A stretch of 64,000 nt of DNA, from contig JAJPGU010000006.1 of the NCBI GenBank assembly GCA_021325615.1, positions 1-64,000 of the forward strand, in the 5' to 3' direction. Shown piece after piece: positions 16,858 through 26,371 of this stretch; position 1 is the stretch's first letter; the number at the start of each line of letters is the position of its first letter. The notes under the pieces were generated by a model. That model was given only the letters and a program-made list of their open reading frames with translations, had not been told where the DNA came from and ran no database searches. The DNA is from Nitrososphaerota archaeon (lineage in GTDB: Archaea > Thermoproteota > Nitrososphaeria > Nitrososphaerales > Nitrosopumilaceae). A program made the translations under genes and the position numbers.

Positions 16858-17024
16858 ATGCTTATGTGGAAAAAACATCATGAGGTTGAATGTCTATCTC
16901 GGACAATTGTTGGATAGCAAGGCGGCAATCAACATCCCGAGGCGATGATGTTTCTTGGCCTATTGCCATTAAAAGAGGAACCTGCCATATTTTTCAGGCT
17001 CTTGCAAATAGACATGAAGCGTAC

Positions 17025-17033
17025 CATTAATAA
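17025..17033 (+). promoter_or_regulatory. TATA-like promoter of hicBA
   Basis: CATTAATAA lies about 28 nt upstream of the hicB ATG, consistent with a leaderless bicistronic hicBA transcript. Confidence 0.5.
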
Positions 17034-17057
17034 CTTACATCGGCCTAATCAAAATGG

Positions 17058-17249
17058 ATGAAGATAAAAGTGGTATTAGAAAGGGCAGAGGAGGGTGGAT
17101 ATACAGCTTACGTGCCGTCCCTTCCCGGATGTATAAGTGAGGGGGATTCGAAAAAAGAGGCTCTTGACAATATACGTGAAGCTGTAGAACTATACTTGGA
17201 ATATACAGATAAGGCTGAAGGAAAAGAGATTGTTGAGGTGGCAATTTGA
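17058..17249 (+). CDS. hicB: HicB-family antitoxin
   Basis: Protein of 63 residues with the partial RNase-H-like HicB fold: GGYTAYVPSLPGCISEGDS followed by a helix KKEALDNIREAVELYLE. It should neutralise HicA and may repress the operon, although there is no added DNA-binding domain. It ends on the base before the hicA start. Base composition is more AT-rich than in the surrounding housekeeping genes, in keeping with transfer. Confidence 0.9.
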   Translation: MKIKVVLERAEEGGYTAYVPSLPGCISEGDSKKEALDNIREAVELYLEYTDKAEGKEIVEVAI

Positions 17250-17480
17250 TTGCCAAGGCTGCCCGTTGTCTCTGGCAAAGATGCCATAAAAGCACTAAGC
17301 AAGGCTGGCTTTAGGGTAATAAGGCAAAAAGGTAGCCATGTTAGACTGGAAAAAATTCAAGACGATAAGACTATCAAAATCACTATCCCGTTGCACGCCG
17401 AGTTGAAGAGAGGCACACTGGGTAGAATTGTAAGTGGTGCTGGCATGACTATGGAAGACTTTGAAAGGTTGCTTGGATGA
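17250..17480 (+). CDS. hicA: HicA-family mRNA interferase toxin
   Basis: Protein of 76 residues with a dsRBD-like fold: SGKDAIKALSKAGFRVIRQK, then GSHVRL with the catalytic His of HicA toxins, then a C-terminal LKRGTLGRIVSGAGMTMEDF. HicA cleaves mRNA when not bound by HicB. The start is TTG immediately after the hicB stop. The order hicB then hicA is the reverse of the classic Escherichia coli order but common in archaea. Confidence 0.9.
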   Translation: MPRLPVVSGKDAIKALSKAGFRVIRQKGSHVRLEKIQDDKTIKITIPLHAELKRGTLGRIVSGAGMTMEDFERLLG

Positions 17481-17519
17481 TTATGCTGTGAGAACGGGAT
17501 TACTTTCTGAGCCCAGAAA

Positions 17520-17957
17520 TTATACGTGTGGTCCCTTGGTATTTTTTGCAAACACTATCTCCAAGACAGAGTTGTTGACCGTGTTTGATTTCACCGAGAT
17601 TCTCTCTGGCTCTACGCTGCAGGGTATCTGCTTTCTGTATGTACAGTCCTTGAATATCTCGATATCGAGGAACTCGTTATTCACGCTATATCTTACGTCC
17701 TCTTTTCTGATGCCTGGAAGTTCGACGATTATTCGGATAGTGTCCTCAGTTTCTATGACGTCAACGAGGGGCTCTTTTTCCTGCCCGACCCGTATCTTGC
17801 CGGCTGGCTGTGAATCTGCAAGGGAATCAAGCGTGTTGACTTTTAGTGAGTAGTCAATCCCGACAAGCCCGAATCCTTTGGACCTGTCACGGTTGCCGGA
17901 TGTTATCGAGACTATCAGGCCGTCGAGCACTTTTAGGAGCTCGTCAACGTCTATCAT
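17520..17957 (-). CDS. Hsp20/alpha-crystallin-like small heat-shock protein
   Basis: Protein of 145 residues. The core EPLVDVIETEDTIRIIVELP followed by GIRKEDVRYSVNNEFLDIEI is a CS/alpha-crystallin beta sandwich, the substrate-holding chaperone fold. The C-terminus lacks a clear IxI anchor, and the GvpH-like branch of the family is an alternative. It converges on hicA and lies inside the segment bounded by the tRNA duplication. Confidence 0.75.
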   Translation of the reverse strand: MIDVDELLKVLDGLIVSITSGNRDRSKGFGLVGIDYSLKVNTLDSLADSQPAGKIRVGQEKEPLVDVIETEDTIRIIVELPGIRKEDVRYSVNNEFLDIEIFKDCTYRKQIPCSVEPERISVKSNTVNNSVLEIVFAKNTKGPHV

Positions 17958-18068
17958 GTGATGATATTACGTCAATGAAATCTAAAAACCTGGTGTGGTT
18001 TCCTTCTATAGGCACTGTTACCACGCTACATCCATGTGGTATAGATTGAATATTGCACACGTTAGACG

Positions 18069-18133
18069 ATGCGGTGATGACAGCACTTGTGTCCTGGTGT
18101 AAATCAGAGTGCGGAGTGCGGGAATTGAACCCG
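18069..18133. repeat. Partner copy of the tRNA-Gly flank duplication
   Basis: This is the right-hand copy of the repeat seen at 16787-16857. It includes the 3' part of the intact tRNA-Gly gene and its downstream flank, with shared blocks such as GCACTTGTGTC and TGGTGTAAATC. Confidence 0.75.
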
Positions 18134-18183
18134 CGGCCTTCAGCTTGGGAAGCTGACGTCATGCCGGGCTAGACTAACTCCGC
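18110..18183 (-). tRNA. tRNA-Gly, anticodon CCC
   Basis: On the minus strand the acceptor GCGGAGT pairs with ACTCCGC, the anticodon stem TCAGC/GCTGA encloses the loop TTCCCAA (anticodon CCC, reading GGG), and the T-arm is GCGGG-TTCAATT-CCCGC. The span includes the discriminator A at 18110. CCA is not encoded and no intron is seen. Its 3' end is the edge of the hicBA-hsp20 segment. Confidence 0.93.
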
Positions 18184-18204
18184 CTAAAAACTCCCTCCTT
18201 GTTT

Positions 18205-18213
18205 CATTATATA
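18205..18213 (-). promoter_or_regulatory. TATA-like promoter of tRNA-Gly
   Basis: The minus strand reads ACCTATATAATG, centred about 26 nt before the first base of the tRNA, as expected for an archaeal tRNA promoter. Confidence 0.6.
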
Positions 18214-18690
18214 GGTTGATCCTCCGTGTTGCCATCAGTGCCAGAATCCTCATCAGGGGTATTATCCGTCCATGTTCTAGCATGCTGCGCGCATGGCCCT
18301 GGAGGCGACGCCCGGCCATCAGCACAACAAACCCGGGAGTCACAGCAGTCTGGAACCTGCCAGTGCAGGTCTTCCGTCTATCCGCCAAGGGGCAGATGCC
18401 AGAGGATTTCGTCTTCCTTGGCTTGCGATGACCCTTGGTGCCATTGCCCGAATCGCTCTACAACTCTTCCTTGAGAAGAAGACCTGGTAGAGCCCGGGTC
18501 TGCTTGGAAGGAGCTCCCGCATATCCTTGTGTGACCTGGGAATTTCCACGTGCCACATTTTCAAGATGTGCGAGTTTTAATTTAGAATTGTTTGGATGGA
18601 TGAAAAACCAATTGCAAAATATTGCAAACGAGTCCAAGGCTCGGAGCCGATCTCTGGTTCCAAGATGAAACTTGATTCTATAATGATTTC

Positions 18691-18698
18691 TTTTTATA
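18691..18698 (+). promoter_or_regulatory. TATA-like promoter of the giant surface protein
   Basis: TTTTTATA lies about 30 nt upstream of ATG 18725, in an AT-rich run after a gene-free stretch. Confidence 0.5.
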
Positions 18699-18724
18699 GA
18701 AGAAATTTCTAGAATGTTAACCAG

Positions 18725-21700
18725 ATGTTGCGTCATCAAAAAATAAATGCCGCAAACCAACGGGACCTAAAACGCCTCGACCGTAGTTCTAATGGGCACA
18801 GCCGCGCGAAAATAACGGCATCCAAGGTTGTCATCCCCGCAATTTCATTCCTAATTGTAATGGTTCTCTCTCTAGGATCTGCCAGTCCTGCTCATGCTGA
18901 CTCGGCCTACACATTGGATCAGTCATATTGCGAAAACATACTTCAAACCACATGGAGCAATGGCCAATGCATTGTGTCCTCCTCGCTCACGCTCTCCGTA
19001 GCGCAGATTAACCTGCCGTCTGGCGTGACCCTGCTCATCGCCCCCGGTGGATCGCTTTATGTTCAAGGCACCGGCCTTAACGTATACGGAAATCTCATAG
19101 TAGAGGGGGGCATGCAATTAACTCCAGACTCTGGAATGGCCGTAGGCTCCGGCGGCAAGGTCGAGGTTAACCAGGGCATTATCACCTTGGATGGGGCTGC
19201 CTCTTGGTACACCGGCGGCAATGGCGCACTAGGCGAAGTCCAGCAGGGGGGACAGGTGGAGGTCATCAATGGCGGAAAATTTGTTGTGGACGGAACAACC
19301 CTGAACATTGACTCTGGCGGCCAGGTCAACACCCTGGATGGGGGATATGTTACCAGCATAAAGAGCAAGTTCGACTTTAACAGTCCCGCAGTCACCAACT
19401 CGGGCGAGATAACCACAAACTCAAGCCTTACTTTCTATCCTGGCAGCTATCAGGCCCCCGGCGGCACGATATATCTGACAGGCTTTAGGGATGCGACAAT
19501 TTCGCTCAGCGGGGCTGGCACGGTGCAGGTGTCGGGCAATGTCACAATTGACCCGCAGTCAAAGCTAACCGTGGGAACTGGCACGCTACTGGCAATCAAC
19601 CCCGGCATGGTTCTTGAAAACGGGGGAAATCTGGATAACCTAGGCACCATTAACAGCCAGGGTTCCCTATCAAACAACGGCACCATTTTGAATGGTCAGG
19701 GAGGTGTCATCCAGACAACAGGAATATTTACCAACGATGCGACAGTCAGCAACCAAGGTTCAATCGACATCACCATAATCAACTCTCAGTCTGGTTTGAT
19801 GATTAACGATGGCACCATTTCTAACAGCGGCTCCATAACAGGTTTCAACAACTCGATACTTGACAAATGTGCGGGAGCAATCAGCGGCAATCCGCCCACG
19901 CCGGGCTCAATCCAGTACAGCCCATGTGCGCCATTGATTACCTTCCCCCAGTCAGGAATAGTCATATCGGCCAACTCTGTTACCCTGGGCGGAACCTCAA
20001 ACCTTGCATCGAACGGGGGGTCACCCCTTACAATCTTTGTTTCAGATGGCTGTTACCTGTGCTCTGCCCCTCTTGCCAGCGCCGTGACAAATTCGAGCGG
20101 CGCATGGTCTGTGACCGTGCCCCTCTCGCAGGGAATCTATAACCTGTATGCACTTGCAACAACAAACTCAAATGGGTATGGGGCATCCCGCATTGATTCG
20201 CCACCATCAAACGTCATAACAGTCACGGTTGGCCATGCTTTAGACTCGGGCGTGTGCGCAGCGATTCTGGGAGGAAGCTGGGACCCTGGTACGAATACCT
20301 GTACAGTTACAGGCCAGTCTACCATACAGTCAGGCAATTCCTTTCAGATAGGATCCGGGGTAACGCTAAATGTCACCGGAACTGGGTCCATCACAAACTA
20401 TGGTAGCCTGAACAACGACGGCGCCATTTATGTAAATGGCGGAGGCTCCATTGTAAACCAGAACGGCGGCAGCATCGGAAACTACAACATAATATCAAAC
20501 AGGGGCACGATTACAAACAGTGCCGGGTCCACGCTAAGCGATTCTGGAACAATCTCGCCATCTGGCTCAATCATAAATGAGGGAGCGTTTGACATAACCC
20601 TTGACAACTCAACCTGCACAAGCTACCCGTTGGAAGGCACCTCTGACCTAGGCTTTATCGACGCTTGTAACGTACCCGCAACCTCTGCAGTGGCGATAGA
20701 GGGAGGGACCGTGCTGACCATCCCGATAAACTGGATAGTATACAACAGTGGCGCGATTTCAAACCTGGGAACAATCGACAATTCGGGCGCCATAAAGGAT
20801 GAATCGTGCGGTTCGAGCTTTACCGGAAATGCGGTATCTGGAAACCCAGTAGACTATACCGTCCTTTGTCCTCCCGTGATAACTACGCAGTCCGGTGTGG
20901 ACTTGACTGGATCATTGGCAATCTCGGGGAGGTCCAATCTTACATCCAACGGAGGAATGCCTGAATCCATTGCCATTTTTGCAAACGGAACATCCGTGGC
21001 AAGCACCACCACCGATTCGCAGGGGAACTGGTCCGTCAGCCCCACCCCGGGCCTCCTGCCGGGCTTTTATGAGATCTACGCGCTGTCATCAAACTCCCAG
21101 GGAGGAGGCTCCTCGCCTTCCAATTCCATACTGCTAACTTCCAGGTTCCTGGACCAGCAGTCATGCCAGTCACCACTGGGTGGCTCGTGGAATTCTAACA
21201 CATGTGCGATAAATGGAAACATTGAACTTCGCTCGGGAAATACCCTTGAGATCCCTTCCAGCACTACCCTGGCAATTTCCAGCACGGGGTCGTTTACCAA
21301 TAACGGGACGTTAAATGGGGCAGGGACGCTGACAAACTACAACGAACTAACCAATACGGGCATCTATACGGTCTATGGCGGAGGCATGTTTGACAACCAC
21401 GGGCAGATGCACAACGGGCTAGGCTTCTACCATCCCGGTTACTTGGAGATAAATTCGGGCGGCGGGGCGAAAAACTTTGCCGGTGGCTCAATTGACGGGA
21501 CCGGCGAAATTGTAAATTCCGGATCCTTTGACAATTCGGGAAAAATTGACTGTAGCTCCTCCCCTTCATGCATACAAAATTCTGCCGCCTTCTCTAACTA
21601 TGGCTCGATGAATATCACATCTGCCAATATCGAGACACAGGGAACATTCACAAATCCAGGGTCCATCAGCATTTCATTTTCACAGGACCAGCTGCCGGAC

Positions 21701-23989
21701 TTTTCCGTAGACGGCGGATCTTTTAACAATACTGGGACACTTGATATGCTTGGCTTGGGGGTCATGTCGATAAACTCCAATGCGGCAGTGACAAATGCAA
21801 AGTCAGGGCATGTTACAAACCAGTTCGATTTACGGGATGGCGGCGTGCTAAATAACTATGGTAATTTTACAAATGACGCCCCAAGCGCAATGGCCATCGC
21901 AAACGGGGGCGAGTCTTTTTCGGGACTGGTGAGGATTTTTGGCTCATTAAACAACTATGGCGTGATTGATAATCTGGGCAACGTGACTAACAGCGGGGTA
22001 GTCAACAACCAGGATGTGATAAATGACATCTGCGGAGGCATGCTCACAAACTCTGGAATTTTCAAGGGAAATGCGGTAATCACCCTTTGTGATTCCATTC
22101 CACCAACTACGACCGTATCGCTGTCTGGAACGCAGGGAGATAACGGGTGGTATGTGTCTCCGGTCCAGGTTACACTATCAGCAGCGGACAACCCGGGAGG
22201 CTCTGGAGTAAGATCGACATCGTATTCTCTTGACGGCGGTCCCCAGACGGCCTATGCCGCTCCTTTTTCAGTAACAGGCAACGCCAACCACACCCTTGCC
22301 TTCAACTCCACTGACAATGCTGGAAATGTGGAATTGTCGCACCTCATTTACATTGCAATAGATTCAACGCCGCCAGTTATTGCCGTCCCGCCCGACGTTA
22401 CGCAGGAAGCTGCCGGTCCCCGGACCACTGCAAGTCTTGGCACCGCCACAGCATCTGACGCAGTAGACGGCCCCGTCACTGTCACAAACAACGCAACCTC
22501 CTCCTACCTGGTCGGCACCACCATTATCCAGTATTCTGCGACAGACCTCGCGGGAAACACCGCGACGGCATACCAGAAGGTGACCATAACTGACACGACG
22601 CCACCGGCACTCCGGCTGCCAACGCAGGTTATTGTGCAGGCAACAGGGCCGTCGGGGGCGTCCGTATCGTACAAGGCAAACGCCACTGACCTAGTTGATG
22701 GCCCGGTAATCCCGACATGCAACCCCGCATCTGGCAGTACATTTGCATACGGGAACACAACCGTCGCATGCACCGCAACGGATGCGCATGGCAACAAGGC
22801 CTCAGGAACCTTTGATGTCGACGTACAGAACAAGATTCCTCCCCTGGTTTCCATTTCGTCCCCTCATGACACTGCCATAGTGAGCACGGCAACGGTTCCA
22901 GTCTCGGGCACCGCCTCTGACATTGTATCAGTCTCCAAGATATCCTGGAAGGTTGACTCGGGAATTCCATACACAATTTCTGGAATAACGCCCGGTCCAA
23001 GTGTAGGCTGGTCATTTGACACCAATGCTCTTTCCCCTGGAAGCCACATGATTGAGGTCAATGCAACCGACTCGGCGGGGCTTGTGGCAGTATCCTCAGC
23101 CTACATCACCTATGCGGCGCCCTCCGACTCTATACCTGCTCCGACAGGAACCGGAGAGATAACATTTGATACAAACAGGGGGGGATTTACAAGCCTTGAA
23201 TCCATACAAAAGTCAAGCCTAGCTGCATCTCCTCCGCCGGGGCGATATCCCCTAGGGTTCTTCTCATGGGATGTTGCTGGATTTGAGCCGGCAAAATCGG
23301 TAACCATAACTGTGACCTCGCCTGCCTTGCTGCACCACCAGTCCCAATATTTTAAGCTCATAGGAAACGCGTGGGTCGCGGTTCCGGTTTCCGTATCCGG
23401 CAACACCATGACTTTTGACATATCAGACAACGGTCCTTATGACGGCAACCCGGCGACGGGCGTAATATCTGATCCCGGTGCAATTGCAGAGCCCACTGAT
23501 GGCAGGGTAACAGGCGGCGGCAACATAGGGCTTGGAACAAACTTTGGTTTTGAGGTGACATCCGAACTTGGCAAGGGAAAAACGATCAAGGGGAGCTTTG
23601 AGTATCATGACAGGTACGTAAAACTGGACATGCACAGCAACGCGATATCCTTCCTCTCGGTCGATCCAACGGCTTCCCAGGCGACAATTGTGGGTACCAC
23701 GGGCTATGACAGGCATGACAGGAACGACAAGCACGGCACAGACTATACTTTCATCTCTACAATCACTGATCCTGACAAGACAGGAGATCACGACACGTTC
23801 TCGGTAACCGTAGCCAATAGCACGGGTTATGTCGTATACCAAAACGTTGGTACCGTAAAGGGGCACATTGAGATTCACCAGTTTTCAGATCGCGATGCCA
23901 TGTCAGACAGTGGACTGATACCGCATAACAATGGCTTTGGAAACGGCAACAAGCCTGGAAATGGCCGCCTTGGGGACACCCCCGGATAA
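18725..23989 (+). CDS. Giant exported surface protein, beta-solenoid plus HYR and Ig-like domains
   Basis: Protein of 1754 residues. A signal anchor lies at about 36-58 (VVIPAISFLIVMVLSLGSAS, then AHA). About residues 60-1130 are Gly/Asn/Ser-rich short repeats of the type NSGTI and NNGTL, as expected for a right-handed beta-solenoid, broken by Ig-like modules with TLGGTSNLASNGGSP and similar. Then come an extracellular Ig-like module (about 1140-1210), two HYR domains (about 1214-1370), another Ig-like module, and a domain resembling post-COAP-1 (about 1594-1722, starting RVTGGGNIGLGTNFGF). Sequons are abundant. Probable cell-surface or matrix protein; partner unknown. A TATA box about 30 nt upstream supports the start. 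Confidence 0.85.
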   Translation: MLRHQKINAANQRDLKRLDRSSNGHSRAKITASKVVIPAISFLIVMVLSLGSASPAHADSAYTLDQSYCENILQTTWSNGQCIVSSSLTLSVAQINLPSGVTLLIAPGGSLYVQGTGLNVYGNLIVEGGMQLTPDSGMAVGSGGKVEVNQGIITLDGAASWYTGGNGALGEVQQGGQVEVINGGKFVVDGTTLNIDSGGQVNTLDGGYVTSIKSKFDFNSPAVTNSGEITTNSSLTFYPGSYQAPGGTIYLTGFRDATISLSGAGTVQVSGNVTIDPQSKLTVGTGTLLAINPGMVLENGGNLDNLGTINSQGSLSNNGTILNGQGGVIQTTGIFTNDATVSNQGSIDITIINSQSGLMINDGTISNSGSITGFNNSILDKCAGAISGNPPTPGSIQYSPCAPLITFPQSGIVISANSVTLGGTSNLASNGGSPLTIFVSDGCYLCSAPLASAVTNSSGAWSVTVPLSQGIYNLYALATTNSNGYGASRIDSPPSNVITVTVGHALDSGVCAAILGGSWDPGTNTCTVTGQSTIQSGNSFQIGSGVTLNVTGTGSITNYGSLNNDGAIYVNGGGSIVNQNGGSIGNYNIISNRGTITNSAGSTLSDSGTISPSGSIINEGAFDITLDNSTCTSYPLEGTSDLGFIDACNVPATSAVAIEGGTVLTIPINWIVYNSGAISNLGTIDNSGAIKDESCGSSFTGNAVSGNPVDYTVLCPPVITTQSGVDLTGSLAISGRSNLTSNGGMPESIAIFANGTSVASTTTDSQGNWSVSPTPGLLPGFYEIYALSSNSQGGGSSPSNSILLTSRFLDQQSCQSPLGGSWNSNTCAINGNIELRSGNTLEIPSSTTLAISSTGSFTNNGTLNGAGTLTNYNELTNTGIYTVYGGGMFDNHGQMHNGLGFYHPGYLEINSGGGAKNFAGGSIDGTGEIVNSGSFDNSGKIDCSSSPSCIQNSAAFSNYGSMNITSANIETQGTFTNPGSISISFSQDQLPDFSVDGGSFNNTGTLDMLGLGVMSINSNAAVTNAKSGHVTNQFDLRDGGVLNNYGNFTNDAPSAMAIANGGESFSGLVRIFGSLNNYGVIDNLGNVTNSGVVNNQDVINDICGGMLTNSGIFKGNAVITLCDSIPPTTTVSLSGTQGDNGWYVSPVQVTLSAADNPGGSGVRSTSYSLDGGPQTAYAAPFSVTGNANHTLAFNSTDNAGNVELSHLIYIAIDSTPPVIAVPPDVTQEAAGPRTTASLGTATASDAVDGPVTVTNNATSSYLVGTTIIQYSATDLAGNTATAYQKVTITDTTPPALRLPTQVIVQATGPSGASVSYKANATDLVDGPVIPTCNPASGSTFAYGNTTVACTATDAHGNKASGTFDVDVQNKIPPLVSISSPHDTAIVSTATVPVSGTASDIVSVSKISWKVDSGIPYTISGITPGPSVGWSFDTNALSPGSHMIEVNATDSAGLVAVSSAYITYAAPSDSIPAPTGTGEITFDTNRGGFTSLESIQKSSLAASPPPGRYPLGFFSWDVAGFEPAKSVTITVTSPALLHHQSQYFKLIGNAWVAVPVSVSGNTMTFDISDNGPYDGNPATGVISDPGAIAEPTDGRVTGGGNIGLGTNFGFEVTSELGKGKTIKGSFEYHDRYVKLDMHSNAISFLSVDPTASQATIVGTTGYDRHDRNDKHGTDYTFISTITDPDKTGDHDTFSVTVANSTGYVVYQNVGTVKGHIEIHQFSDRDAMSDSGLIPHNNGFGNGNKPGNGRLGDTPG

Positions 23990-24135
23990 ATCCGGGTGGG
24001 TTCCAAGGGCTCTCCTACGGGTCACCGGTCCGGCTTGGGGTTGGCAGAAAATTCCTCCGTAGATGCTACAGTAAGAATATTCTGATAAAATCGTGGGTAA
24101 CTGGTATATGTATCGAAAAACATGCCTCTTCGAAA

Positions 24136-26145
24136 ATGTCGGGACAAAAATCTAGGGAAAGTAATGCCGTTACAACTATAATTCTTGCACTTGCGCTGGT
24201 TTCATCAGGTATCTTTGCAGGCCATGCATACGCCCAGATTCCGTCCACAGGAGGTATCACGCTGCCAAGCCCTTCGCCGATACCGGCAGGGATCATTCCT
24301 ACTACCGGGCCCGGGCTGCCAAGCCAGAATGTGACAGTTCCACAGGTAGTCCCGATCCCCTCAAGCACAAACTATACAGTCAGCAGGGCAGGTTCGGGGC
24401 TTGTGGCATATGACTCGTTTACAAACGAGACTGCCACCAAGGCGCAGCTCCAGTCAAGCCAAGGGTGGTGGATATACGGGGGAGACGCGCCGGGCGAGAA
24501 CGCGCCATATGCCCTGTGGAGGGACCCGCAGGGATTGCACATAGGGGCCCAAGGTCCTGCCAACGGGACATATGCAGGATACTTTGCGCAGACCCCGATT
24601 ACCTCTGCAACGCTATACCACGTAAAGGTGACCGCGCCGGTTGAGACCATTCCGTCAAGCAACAACTACCTTGAGAACGGCATGTACGTGCAGAACGGCA
24701 CGATGGATGTCAACTATGTCACGTGCACCTCCGTTACCACGACCACCGGCACCCAGTGGGCGCTCGTTGCGGCAAACGGAAGCCCGTACGGGGCCACGAC
24801 CTTCAAGTCGCTCTGGTGGACCGGGATGTCTCCAAACCAGCCTCTTACAGTTGACTGTACCATAATCACAAACGGCACAAACTACCTCAAGTTGCTAATG
24901 AACAACGTGCCGGTCTATGAGAGCAGGTCCCTCAACCTGAACATGTCAAGCCAGTTCATCACGTTCATGGAGCCGCAGTCAAACTATGCGGGCCAGCTCC
25001 TTAACGGGACATTCCAGAACTATTATGAAACGGCAGGCGGCAACGTCACGGTTGCCAACGCGCCGCCAAGTGCCGCAATGGTGCGCATCGTCCAGCCGAC
25101 ATCATCGGGCAGCGGCAGCGTGGTGGCATCGGCACCTGTGGACAAGTCCGGAAGGGCGACCCTTTACACGGAGAACCAGCAGATGCCAATGCACGCATAT
25201 GTCATAGTATACGACTCCAAGGGCGATGCAATGGCCTCAACCTCAGGGCCTGTAGACATCTGGGGAGGAGACACCTACTCAGTGGGCGGATCCTCGGTAG
25301 GATATACTGTTGCCACGACAAACGAGCTTCCGCCGCCGACTAACCTTACTGCCACAACGGCATCCCAGTCGCAGATAAACCTGAACTGGACAGCGCCCCA
25401 AAACAGCACCTCTGTCCTTACTGGATACAAGATTGAGAGGATGGCAGGAAGCAGCGCCTCCTGGAGCACCCTGGTTGGCGACACCAACTCGACTGCCACC
25501 TCATACTCGGACAAGGGGCTTGTGCCTGATACGGCATATACGTACAGGGTTTCGGCAGTCTATGGCGGGGCTACAAGCTCGCCTACAAACACGGCCTCTG
25601 CCACAACGCTTGCGTCGCAGTACCAGCTTACTGTAGATTCGGTGCTTGACACGGGGAGTGCGCTAAACGGCATGTATACGGTACTTGCAAACTCCACGGG
25701 GCAGACCGTTGGTACCGGGTGGACCCCTGCATCTTTCATGCTTGACACCGGCGCGCAGTATTCCGTCGCGGTGGGAAACTATGCGACCTATGTCTTTGAC
25801 CACTGGCAGGACAATGGCTCGGCATCGGATCCAAGGCAGGTCTCCATAACATCCAACACAACGCTTACCGCCGTGTTCAGGGACACGGCAGTCCAGGCCT
25901 CGCCTGCAAGCGGCTCCGCCGGGACACTGGTGACGGTGACGGGAACCTCATTTGCGCCAAACTCTACAATCAGTATCACGTTTGACGGCTCGTCTGTTGT
26001 GACAACGCCGCCAATAGTGACTTCAAGCTCGGCAGGGGGCTTTAGCGCAACCTTCCAGGTGCCGCTTGCTGCATCCCAGGGACAGCACACCATAACCGCA
26101 ACCGACGGGACCAACACCCACTCGGCATTGTTTACGGTGAACTAG
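24136..26145 (+). CDS. Exported multidomain surface protein with Fn3 and IPT-like domains
   Basis: Protein of 669 residues. A signal peptide (VTTIILALALVSSGIFAGHA) and a Pro-rich linker precede a lectin-like beta domain of unknown family (about 80-300). A fibronectin type III domain follows at about 395-485 (PPPTNLTATTASQSQINLNW), then an InlB-B-like repeat (about 495-585, with VFDHWQDNGS), then an IPT/TIG-like C-terminal domain (about 585-669). Many sequons are present. It follows the giant surface gene on the same strand but has its own TATA-like box near 24106-24115. Confidence 0.82.
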   Translation: MSGQKSRESNAVTTIILALALVSSGIFAGHAYAQIPSTGGITLPSPSPIPAGIIPTTGPGLPSQNVTVPQVVPIPSSTNYTVSRAGSGLVAYDSFTNETATKAQLQSSQGWWIYGGDAPGENAPYALWRDPQGLHIGAQGPANGTYAGYFAQTPITSATLYHVKVTAPVETIPSSNNYLENGMYVQNGTMDVNYVTCTSVTTTTGTQWALVAANGSPYGATTFKSLWWTGMSPNQPLTVDCTIITNGTNYLKLLMNNVPVYESRSLNLNMSSQFITFMEPQSNYAGQLLNGTFQNYYETAGGNVTVANAPPSAAMVRIVQPTSSGSGSVVASAPVDKSGRATLYTENQQMPMHAYVIVYDSKGDAMASTSGPVDIWGGDTYSVGGSSVGYTVATTNELPPPTNLTATTASQSQINLNWTAPQNSTSVLTGYKIERMAGSSASWSTLVGDTNSTATSYSDKGLVPDTAYTYRVSAVYGGATSSPTNTASATTLASQYQLTVDSVLDTGSALNGMYTVLANSTGQTVGTGWTPASFMLDTGAQYSVAVGNYATYVFDHWQDNGSASDPRQVSITSNTTLTAVFRDTAVQASPASGSAGTLVTVTGTSFAPNSTISITFDGSSVVTTPPIVTSSSAGGFSATFQVPLAASQGQHTITATDGTNTHSALFTVN

Positions 26146-26192
26146 GGGATTTCTTCCGCAAGGATAATGTAGCTCGGGCGCCATGTTATATC

Positions 26193-26369
26193 ATGGATGC
26201 AAAATGCCCCGAGTGCGACAAGGTGGCAGTGCTTGATGACGAGGTAACCACGGTCAGTTGCCCCCACTGCGGGTTTACGGCCAAGTACGACGACTATCTT
26301 GATATCATGAAGGCAAGGGTCGGCTCGATGGTGGACAGCTTCCAGTTTGACCGACCAGGCGGATTCTAG
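26193..26369 (+). CDS. Small zinc-ribbon protein, 58 residues
   Basis: The frame encodes MDAKCPECDKVAVLDDEVTT, a second pair SCPHCG, then an acidic/helical tail ending FDRPGGF. Two CxxC pairs 14 residues apart form a zinc ribbon. The ATG is about 28 nt after the TATA-like GATAATGTA near 26163. Similar short ribbons are common in archaea and often bind nucleic acid or protein; the role here is unknown. It ends 2 bp from the end of a convergent zinc-ribbon gene. Confidence 0.75.
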   Translation: MDAKCPECDKVAVLDDEVTTVSCPHCGFTAKYDDYLDIMKARVGSMVDSFQFDRPGGF

Positions 26370-26371
26370 GG

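Larger units (their letters stand above)
16528..17057. other. Intergenic region carrying a tRNA-flank duplication
   Basis: No convincing gene. It contains the decamer CTTATCCCGA twice about 25 bp apart (near 16530 and 16555), a perfect 16-bp palindrome at 16716-16731, the duplicated tRNA-Gly fragment at 16787-16857, and the hicBA promoter just before 17058. Confidence 0.6.
18184..18724. other. Intergenic region with no recognised gene
   Basis: It holds the tRNA-Gly promoter at its left end and the promoter of the following surface-protein gene (TTTTTATA at 18691-18698) at its right end. Several open frames of 60-80 codons overlap on both strands here but none shows conserved motifs, a promoter at the right spacing, or protein-like composition. 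Confidence 0.5.

Noticed and set aside
18216-18474. Overlapping 70-80-codon frames downstream of the tRNA-Gly promoter
   Set aside because: Several frames are open on both strands at once, as expected for GC-rich random sequence, and none has supporting signals.
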